Part shown: positions 56,952-64,000 of the stretch, in pieces
Position numbering within the stretch: position 1 is the first letter of the stretch
Layout: the number at the start of each line of letters is the position of its first letter
NCBI GenBank assembly: GCA_022836615.1
Contig: MU405231.1
Coordinates: 1-64,000 of the forward strand
Length of the DNA: 64,000 bases
Origin: Annulohypoxylon bovei var. microspora
Taxonomy: Eukaryota > Ascomycota > Sordariomycetes > Xylariales > Hypoxylaceae
Direction: 5' to 3'
Translations under genes and position numbers: made by a program
Notes under the pieces: generated by a model
What the model was told of the DNA's origin: nothing
What the model saw: the letters and a program-made list of their open reading frames with translations, nothing else
The model's database searches: none

Positions 56952-59576
56952 TCAACCTGTTGTCTCTCGACGGCTGGCCTTATTTTCCTTAGACTGCTTT
57001 CTTAAGGCCATGATAAGTTCCATGTCTTTATCACGATCCTCGCGCTTCTCTTCGACCTTGGGCTTGTCTTCTTCCTCGCGCTGACCCGCGTTCCAACGTA
57101 GATTTTCGCCCTCGATGTGCTGGTAGAACTTGTTTATCAGACGAGCGTCCTTCTGAGAGATATCTGGTTCTTTCGGTTCCTGCTTTTTCCTGTTCCAGAC
57201 CTGGAACAGCGAGTTGGCGAAAATACGCGAATCTATGTCGTCAGGCCTTTTTTCTAGTTTCGCCATGCACTCGGCGAATAGCTTCCTCTTTCCCAAGCTT
57301 AGGCGCGTGACTTCCCTTATGGTACGATCGTTCGGCTGCAGGCCGATGTGGTTTAGGTGCAGCACAGTCCTGACCGCGCGTGCAATCGCCCCAAACTCAA
57401 GCAAGCTCCCGATCACGATATTCCAGGTAACGATATTGGGTGTGATTCCCTTCTCGATCATCTCGTTGAGTGTTCTGATTACTCCTTTACAGCTGTTGTG
57501 GTTTCTGTAGCCGTTCATTAATATCGTGTAGGTGTGGGTTGACGGCGGTGGGTGGAGTATATTTTCGCCGCGTCGAGGTTTTTCTAATTTTGCATATTTA
57601 AACATCCTTGGAATCATTTGAACGCCGATATTAAAGGTCTCTTTAAACTGCAAGAAGTCCCGTATAAAAATGTCATGAACTAGAGTTCCCCTGCCCTTAA
57701 TAAGACTAACTAGAATTGGATCATCGAAATGCAAGAGTGACATAAAATACTTGTAGTACACCCGCAAGGGGCCTGGGGTGTCGATGGATCGAAAATGGGC
57801 CCTGAACATTATATCAAGAGTGATATTATCTGGCTGCATGAGCAAGTCATCCGATCGTCGTCTCAAATTGGCAACCATCCGGGTGACTTCTTCTAAATGT
57901 GGATGTGGTGTGGCGTCCAGGTGCTTATCAAGGTTACCCAGTGGAAATAGAGTGAGTTTCTGCAGCGGAGCAAGATGAAAGAACTTTGAGTACAGTTGGT
58001 ACATCAGTCGCCACGCCTTTGCGCCAAGTCTCTTCCGTTGACCACGCCTTTGCTCATCCTGGGACTCGCACACTTGGTATATATAATCTAAAAAGTCATT
58101 AAGGAGGACCGGGGTCCAACCTTCCGTAGCCTCGATCATGTCGATGTCACGTTGAACAGACTCCATATCTAAGAATTGTTTTGATCCGTTAAGGAGTATC
58201 GAAAAGACATAGGCGTCCGGTTCGATTCCAGCTTCAAGCAAGCGGTTGAATATACTCCACGCAACGTCGACCCGTCCGCGAAGGCAGAAATTCCGCATTA
58301 GCGCGGATAGACTTAATAAATTTGGGCGAAAACCAACGTCGAGGAGTGTCCTAAATAAATCATCTGGCGCAGCGTGGTCATCCGCAACTATATCCCCTTC
58401 TTGCATTGTGAAGAGAGTGGTACAAACACTGGAAGCCGCTGGCGCATTGATATCGAACCTAGGCGTGGTTGAGAGGAAACACATGACATCGGCAGCTTGT
58501 GCTTTGTATTTCGATCTGACGGCTAAACGTCTTGCAATATGCAACAACGTATTTTGGCGAAGCGGATGTTCGATATTCCTCAAAGCCTCGTAGAACTCAA
58601 ACACCCTGAATGTGGGTATCAAAGATATCATTTTCCAGATCGTCCACTGATCGAAAAGTAGATATCTTGGGGGTGAGTTTTGAAGTAGAAAGAAAACGAG
58701 GTCTACAATTTGTTGACTTCTTTCCCTCCTATCTTGGATGTCGTCTAAACTTCGTAGAAGAAGGTAGACCAAATCTTCCACAACATAGCTTGAACACCAC
58801 GTGGGGTTGAAGGTTGTTAGCACGACACCTGGTAACATATCTGGGTTCGACCGAAACGTAGAGGCTATGTGGTCTGGCCACATAGATTTGCGTCTCTCAT
58901 TGTCTAGTCCACTCCACACACCCCTGAGCGTTTCCCAAGATGGTTTCATAGCATCCGCCTCGGTATTGATTTGGATCAAATCGTCATCGTCATTGGGCGT
59001 GAGTTGTGGAGTTTTGGACAATTTTAGCAACTCAGTGAGATGTCTTTTCCAGTCATGATATCTATCGAGTTCTTTACCCGCTTCTTTCCCAGAATCTCGG
59101 CCACCAAGTAGCCTTCCTAGTTGGTTGACAGCATGGCGAGCATCATGATTCGTCAGGCCATACATGTACGCAAGATCACCGCGAATGAACATAAAGTTCC
59201 CGCGGGATTTCAGTACTTTTAATCTCTGTTGCCGGAAAGTTATAGGTATGCGTGCATGAGCGCGCCTTGCAGTGTCAAGGCGCCGCCGAGGAAAAAACTT
59301 TGTCCACCGGGTTTCTCGTTTCACAACCGATTCATATCCAGGAATTTGCGACACGAATGGCCCAGTATGTGGTGTAGGTAGTTGAGGTTTGCGGTAATCC
59401 GTAATATCATCTTCTGCGGAGACTCCCGGCTTTCGCACCGATGAAGTCCATACTGGTTGCGATGCCGACGATGGCAATGCTTCTGTGTGTAATTGAGAAC
59501 GTTTTGGTCTGAGCCGGCTAACATGGGACCGTGTAAGACGTGCTATGCATCGGCTGCATATGAATGGTGTCGACAT
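56952..59576 (-). CDS. Mitochondrial pentatricopeptide-repeat (PPR) protein
   Basis: One intron-free frame of 874 residues. The N terminus is basic and lacks acidic residues over the first 30 (MSTPFICSRCIARLTR and onward), a good mitochondrial presequence. Helix-turn-helix PPR motifs are visible at about 415-480 (NLLSLSALMRNFCLRGRVDVAW, then EAGIEPDAYVFSILLNG). More lie at about 690-770 (HTYTILMNGYRN, EKGITPNIVTWNIVIGSLLEFG and HIGLQPNDRT). The C terminus is a charged coil. Fungal PPR proteins bind organellar transcripts and support processing, stability or translation of specific messages; the target here cannot be told. It resembles the long Pet309/CYA-5 class only in architecture. The gene is divergent from cwf18. 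Confidence 0.88.
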   Translation of the reverse strand: MSTPFICSRCIARLTRSHVSRLRPKRSQLHTEALPSSASQPVWTSSVRKPGVSAEDDITDYRKPQLPTPHTGPFVSQIPGYESVVKRETRWTKFFPRRRLDTARRAHARIPITFRQQRLKVLKSRGNFMFIRGDLAYMYGLTNHDARHAVNQLGRLLGGRDSGKEAGKELDRYHDWKRHLTELLKLSKTPQLTPNDDDDLIQINTEADAMKPSWETLRGVWSGLDNERRKSMWPDHIASTFRSNPDMLPGVVLTTFNPTWCSSYVVEDLVYLLLRSLDDIQDRRERSQQIVDLVFFLLQNSPPRYLLFDQWTIWKMISLIPTFRVFEFYEALRNIEHPLRQNTLLHIARRLAVRSKYKAQAADVMCFLSTTPRFDINAPAASSVCTTLFTMQEGDIVADDHAAPDDLFRTLLDVGFRPNLLSLSALMRNFCLRGRVDVAWSIFNRLLEAGIEPDAYVFSILLNGSKQFLDMESVQRDIDMIEATEGWTPVLLNDFLDYIYQVCESQDEQRRGQRKRLGAKAWRLMYQLYSKFFHLAPLQKLTLFPLGNLDKHLDATPHPHLEEVTRMVANLRRRSDDLLMQPDNITLDIMFRAHFRSIDTPGPLRVYYKYFMSLLHFDDPILVSLIKGRGTLVHDIFIRDFLQFKETFNIGVQMIPRMFKYAKLEKPRRGENILHPPPSTHTYTILMNGYRNHNSCKGVIRTLNEMIEKGITPNIVTWNIVIGSLLEFGAIARAVRTVLHLNHIGLQPNDRTIREVTRLSLGKRKLFAECMAKLEKRPDDIDSRIFANSLFQVWNRKKQEPKEPDISQKDARLINKFYQHIEGENLRWNAGQREEEDKPKVEEKREDRDKDMELIMALRKQSKENKASRRETTG

Positions 59577-59992
59577 CGTCTAAGGAAGAAATCTATCGCC
59601 ACTATGGATGGAAAGTCTCGATCGATATATAATTGGCAACTAGACATTTTTATGGTCGTAGGAGCACATCGCTCAGAAGCCTAATTTGACGAGAAGGCAA
59701 CGAGAAGGCAATAAAAGAGCAAGGGAAGATATGGATTAGTAGATGTTAAAAGGCAAAAAGTTCCGGCACGGAGGTTAAAGTTGACCTACTAAATAATGCC
59801 ACTCAATTTCTTTATCGCGTTTATCTCTTATCGATATGCATAACCAGTCTAATTCGATGCTCGTCGTACCTGCATCCTGACCTTTTTTCCAACTTTCATA
59901 ATAAAATCAGAACTACTTACTCTTTCCTTCGCAAATCCTTTAACGACATTGCCTTTCTCGGCTATAAATACATCAATCGGCCTATCATAAAA
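59577..59992. promoter_or_regulatory. Divergent promoter region, PPR gene and cwf18
   Basis: This 416-bp spacer separates two oppositely oriented genes and must hold both promoters. A TATAAATA lies at 59,963-59,970, only about 23 bases before the cwf18 ATG. It would imply a very short leader, or be chance. Confidence 0.5.
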
Positions 59993-60658
59993 ATGTCAAC
60001 GTCACACGCGACGCTCAGCGCGGCCGCCGACGACCGCAAGGCGCGGCTCGCCAAGCTCAAGAACCTGAAGCGCAAGCAGCCCGCCGACGAGATCGCGCCC
60101 CCAGAATCAGAGCGCTCGGCGTCGCCTCCCGCGCCGCGCGCGGAGCCGGATCACGATCATGAACACGAACTAGAGAACGATGTGACGCGCCTGCACCTGT
60201 CGGGTCGCAACTACGACGCCGAGGCCAAGGGGGCCAAGCTGGGGTTCGAGGCACCGCCCACGCTGGCCATGGAAGGCCCGACGCTGGAAGAGCAGGCGGC
60301 AGAGGTGGAGGCCGAGATTAAACAGAAAGCTGCCGAGGACGCCAATGACGATAAGGGCGTTGATTTGTTCAAGTTACAGCCGAAGAAACCGAATTGGGAC
60401 TTGAAGAGGGATCTCGATAAGAAGCTCGAGGTCCTCAACGTGCGCACCGATAATGCTATAGCGAAGTTGGTTCGGGAGCGCATTACAAGTGCCCAGGCGG
60501 CGGCGAAGAAGACGGTCAAACCGGCTGAGAACGGCGACGAGGCGAGTGAAGAGACTGCAGGCGTGGATGGTGTTGCGTTGGTGGAGGGTCTACGGGTGCG
60601 GGAGAGGGAAGATGAAGAAGAGGGGCGGAGAGAGCGTGAGGATGAAGATGCCATATAA
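59993..60658 (+). CDS. cwf18: Pre-mRNA-splicing factor cwf18 (CCDC12 homologue)
   Basis: One frame of 221 residues without introns. The cwf18 domain is shown by the basic start DRKARLAKLKNLKRKQ and the central block LFKLQPKKPNWDLKRDLDKKL, followed by VLNVRTDNAIAKLVRERI. Cwf18 is a small spliceosome component of the Cdc5/Prp19-associated complex in fission yeast, related to human CCDC12. It acts in the nucleus. The C terminus is a Glu/Arg/Asp-rich coil. The gene is GC-rich, and its 3' end lies 130 bp from that of the convergent zinc-knuckle RS protein. Confidence 0.9.
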   Translation: MSTSHATLSAAADDRKARLAKLKNLKRKQPADEIAPPESERSASPPAPRAEPDHDHEHELENDVTRLHLSGRNYDAEAKGAKLGFEAPPTLAMEGPTLEEQAAEVEAEIKQKAAEDANDDKGVDLFKLQPKKPNWDLKRDLDKKLEVLNVRTDNAIAKLVRERITSAQAAAKKTVKPAENGDEASEETAGVDGVALVEGLRVREREDEEEGRREREDEDAI

Positions 60659-60787
60659 GGTAATTCTACTCTGACTCATTTGCATTGATACGGCGTTGGA
60701 TTCACAGCATTGGCGAAAATGGATTATAATATGTGTAAACTCAAGTAGAATTGGTTTGATTAAGACCTAAGACTATGATACCCAACC

Positions 60788-61812
60788 TCAGCGACTCGTG
60801 TTCATCGCCTGTGTTAGGGCTAACCTCTTAGAAAAAGGACTTAGACTCCGTTCGCGTTGTTCCCGCCGCGGTGGCGCCCCTCCCCGTCTCCGCGCACTAG
60901 TATAACTGCGTGCGGAATTAAGACCCGTGTGCTCGTCCAACTGTCGGGGAGGGGTTCTGCCACGCCTTCTTGGCTCATCCGGAGACCTAGAACGGAATCG
61001 CCGCCGATCACCTGTAGGCGGTGACCTGCTAGGGCTCGATGAATACCTTCTTCGACGGCTGTCTGGTTGCCGTTGCTTTGGAGCCTCATCTCTCTCATCG
61101 CAGCGGCTTCGGGTAGGACTGGAGTCCCGTGTCGATGATCGTGACCTCCGACTTGGTCTGTCTAATGGGCTACCGCTTCTGATTGGACGCTGAGCGGTTG
61201 GCGAATATCGTCGTTCATAATCACTAGCGGGACTGTGTGATTGTCTTCGTGGGACATGTCTGACAGGCGAGGGGCTCATGTTTCCCCTCTTAGAATTATC
61301 CGGAGGAGCCGCAGAAGATTGTTGAGCTCGCGGCGGTGGCGAAGCTGACCGCCTCGTAGAAATTGAAGACACAGAGTCATAAGAAGCTGATCTCCTACGC
61401 TTTGGAGATTCATTCTCCGAGCCGTCATCTTCCAACTCCCGTTTCTTTGCCCTCTCGGCCTCTCGCTTGGCGAGTTCCTCATCAGCTACGCCTTTCCTAT
61501 AATAATGATTAGTGGACACCGAATTATATAGAACAAAAATCCGGATTATTCTTACTGCTTTTGAGGCAGAGTGCTTGGCTCATCGCTGGCTAATTTTGGA
61601 ACTAGCTTGGGGTTGAAAAGCTGCTGCGTCCGAGACGGTCTAGGAACATATGGCCTATCCTGTGACGAAGCCTTGCATTCATAAGAGTAATGACGTGCTG
61701 GGAAGGTTAGCAGGGGCGTATGCGAAGTAGAAGTCTGAAACATATCTCTTTTAAGGCATTTCTGACACTGAACGCTCGCAGGTGTTGACTTCGGCGGGCC
61801 TCGTCGATACAT
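60788..61812 (-). CDS. Zinc-knuckle protein with RS-rich tail (SREK1IP1-like)
   Basis: Minus-strand exons 61812-61556 and 61496-60788 encode 321 residues. The 59-bp intron has a GTAAGA donor and TATAG acceptor. The N terminus starts MYRRGPPKSTPAS and carries a CCHC zinc knuckle: C16-x2-C19, then H41-x4-C46 (HYSYEC). The conserved segment RPYVPRPSRTQQLFNPKL and KGVADEELAKRE follow. The remaining about 200 residues are rich in Arg-Ser, Ser-Pro and Arg-Arg, as in splicing regulators. A nuclear role in RNA processing is inferred. The C19-H41 spacing is 17 residues longer than the usual C-x4-H. The extra DNA (about 61748-61698) has a perfect TGCTAAC branch and CCCAG acceptor but no in-phase GT donor, so the exon structure there is uncertain. 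An upstream in-frame ATG lies at 61857. Confidence 0.75.
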
Positions 61813-63524
61813 CTTTGTGATGTAGAGAGCAGCTCTGGTGAGATTGAGTTGCTGCAATAGTTTTGATGCTTGAGAAATACCTGAGTTAAGGTATAGAAAA
61901 ACTCCCCTTTCTCGAAAAGGGAAATGAGAACGATAAATATGAGCAGTAGGTACTAGAGGTGAGATTATCTAATTATGAACCAGTCTAGGAATTTGATGTA
62001 TGTCTCTGTCACCTGAAGTCCTTTGGTTTCCTTTGCCAGGTGGTTGCTTGGTTCAAGGTTGATAAGATGGACGGGTACATGTAAAACATTTTGTGGCGGT
62101 GTACGCATCTATCCAGCCACATGAGATACCGAAATTTGGTCTCACAGGCTTGAAACTCAAACAAGCCCCACGCTAGTGGGCTAGAATTTGACAACCACAC
62201 CCTATGCACGGACCAGTTTTGTGATTTAGGTAGGCAGTACCTAAAGAAAGTACGACCTAGTGCTAAAAAGAGAGGATACGGCTCCTACCGGCAGGTACCT
62301 AAACTGAGGCGCTAACTCGCTAACTACCCTAGCGCCTCCCCAAGTTTTGTTAAGAAAAGCCCTGCCATTTTTAAATGTTCAATGTTCATCGACCCGAGAC
62401 AGGGCCGCGGGCTGGAGAAAGATTGAAACCTTGATTTTAACTTCTCTTCGTCACAATTGATTTTCCGATTACCTACACAATCTACATACGACGTCCAAGC
62501 CTCACTCCATTCCTTCGCATTTCGCATCTCGTGAATAACTACATCTTCAGAGTCGCCTTTTACCGAAAAAAAAGGGTTGAGTGCGACTACGAATTATTCG
62601 CGTAGGTAGGATAAGAAGAGAAGGCGACGGCCGCCTCATTCTTTTCCTCCTCTCTGTTCGCTCTGCTCTTCGGTGTTCTCTTCGGTCACGTTGTCAAGCC
62701 ATCGCCAACAACCATCCATCTAAGGACATCTGAATTTCGTCAGTCGGAAGAAATATCACTTGGTGCCTAAGGTGGCTGATATATTTATACCTACTTAAAT
62801 AAGGGTATAAGAACACCTGCGCATCGTCTTAGATCTTTGCGACCGAGTCTTCATTAGGTGCGAGAGAGCTGGAGCCATTAGCTATTAACGGTACTTGAAG
62901 ACCTCTCATGCGATCAATGTTCGTGCAACCCAACTTCTCTACATACTAATCTGCCACTCGACCATTGTCAGCCAATCCTCTCCCGTCCAATCCAATAACT
63001 GATCTGGCTTGCCCTGGTCTGGCCTACCCGTCCCGTTTCCTTCCCTTCCCTTTCCCTTCCTATCCCGCATCCCACCCCCGACCTTCCTTCCCCTGCTGAC
63101 GGCAGCCCTATTCTAGCATCCATCATTTTCACTATCATCATTTGGCATCTCTCTTACACTCTATCGTCGACAGTTAAGAAATCCTAAGACCGGTCATCTC
63201 AACTAAAGAAAAAAAAAAAGAAACTCTGAACCTAGGAACTTCACAACACGTTTTCGAGATACCCAAATCACGACACGACAATGATTAGCCGTATTTCGTA
63301 CTCCCTGAGGGCTGCTTTTATTCATTTTCTTTCCTGATTTTCGGCCGTTCTGACGTCGTTACACCGAAGCTATCGAACTTCTCGATCGTTAAGTGCTTTT
63401 GTTCGTTCGGGGCTCTTAGGATTTGCGAGAACGTCGATTTTGTCCCTGTCGTTATCGAGAACGAGTGATACTCTCTAAATACCGTGGTTTACTATCAAAA
63501 GCGATTTCTACCTAGACACTTACC
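61813..63524. other. Upstream region and leaders, no supported gene
   Basis: About 1.7 kb. The right part is the promoter and long leader of the 63,525 gene; the left part is the promoter of the zinc-knuckle gene. No open frame here is supported. Confidence 0.6.
63028..63094 (+). promoter_or_regulatory. CT-rich promoter tract
   Basis: Nearly pure pyrimidine runs (TTCCCTTCCC-type units) lie about 430 bases upstream of the 63,525 start codon. Pyrimidine-rich tracts of this kind often mark start-site regions of well-expressed fungal genes. The assignment is inference. Confidence 0.45.
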
Positions 63525-64000
63525 ATGGCGACCGTACCGGCAGCGACTGCTGTTCCTAAAAAATTGTCATTCGCCAAGGTATGTTTGCTCTATAGCTCCA
63601 ACAGAAGGCCTTTCAGCTTGGCGCATTGCCCCTTTCTATTCCATCGATGTATAACTAATAATCCTTTAGGTTGTTGCCTCTAAACCTATTTCTAAACCAA
63701 AAGAGAACATTCCCATTGTCTCGGCTCCCCGAGTCGCCGTACCAACTATGGACCACCGTATACAGCCTTCTGCCGCTTCTACAAATTCTATTGCAGCAGG
63801 CAAGAATATAGCATCAACTCCCACCCACAGTCCGACAGCCGCTACCAAATCTCCCCCAGCTCCCAGGGAAAACGGTGTAGTGGCTACTCCGCCCAGTAGC
63901 GAGGCGGTTAACAGCACTAAGCCTGCGCAAAGCGGCAAATATCAGCATGCCTCACTTTCTGCTGCCAGCGCTTCTTCCACGCCTAGCCTCGTCGTGAACG
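63525..64000 (+). CDS. 5' part of an unidentified Ser/Pro/Ala-rich protein (cut by window end)
   Basis: Exon 1 is 63525-63578 and exon 2 runs from 63670 to the window end with no stop. The 91-bp intron has GTATGT and TTTAG. The 128 visible residues start MATVPAATAVPKKLSFAKVV and are then a disordered, Pro/Ser/Ala/Thr-rich region. The start context ACCATGG is strong. The LSFAKVVASK stretch vaguely recalls the FSYAQAAK motif at the start of fungal La-domain (Sro9/Slf1) proteins, but that is a weak resemblance. The pyrimidine tract, an 18-codon upstream frame at 63281-63337 and the long leader suggest a translationally controlled gene. The domain that would identify it lies outside the window. 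Confidence 0.65.

Noticed and set aside
1..64000. Secondary-metabolite cluster, CRISPR array, rRNA genes or integrated virus
   Set aside because: No polyketide or peptide synthetase, array, ribosomal RNA or viral gene was seen anywhere in the window.

Overview
The window looks like nuclear DNA of a filamentous ascomycete, most likely a sordariomycete. Genes carry short introns (about 50-210 bp) with GTAAGT/GTATGT donors and CTAAC-like branch sites. The protein families are fungal: Zn2Cys6 regulators, a PTH11-type rhodopsin-domain membrane protein, a lineage-typical F-box family, DRE2, SWC4, a PPR protein and cwf18. Assignments rest on recognising protein families by eye; no database search was possible. 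Exon boundaries were worked out by hand from splice motifs and reading-frame continuity.

Layout. 1-5.4 kb: a class II aldolase/adducin protein, an SRR1-like protein and, on the other strand, a small Cys-rich protein. 5.4-9.9 kb: no convincing gene. 9.9-11.2 kb: a seven-helix PTH11-like protein. 11.9-13.8 kb: a repeat island with a foldback element, G-tracts, tetranucleotide repeats, degenerate telomere-like repeats and a 391-bp hAT-type MITE with an 8-bp target duplication. 14-17 kb: mitochondrial methionyl-tRNA formyltransferase facing an STF2-like protein whose start codon is split by an intron. 19.5-21 kb: a broken F-box gene. 21.9-23 kb: DRE2. 27.5-34 kb: a YCK-type casein kinase I, a p24 cargo receptor and SWC4. 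36.8-39.1 kb: a Zn2Cys6 cluster fused to a maltose-acetyltransferase-type enzyme. 39.1-53 kb: a gene desert of nearly 14 kb whose only clear gene is an intron-containing tRNA-Arg(TCG). 53-55.5 kb: a Zn2Cys6 regulator with a GC-AG intron. 57-62 kb: a mitochondrial PPR protein, cwf18 and a zinc-knuckle RS-rich protein. 63.5 kb onward: the 5' part of an unidentified gene cut by the window edge.

Most genes are housekeeping functions (mitochondrial translation and RNA, Fe-S assembly, secretion, chromatin, splicing) separated by long AT-rich spacers. There is no biosynthetic cluster, virus or CRISPR array. The most unusual items are the regulator-acetyltransferase fusion, the repeat island with its telomere-like block and MITE, the F-box pseudogene, and several splicing oddities (split ATG, GC-AG intron, an unresolved zinc-knuckle insertion). 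I found no clear evidence of an entirely new system.
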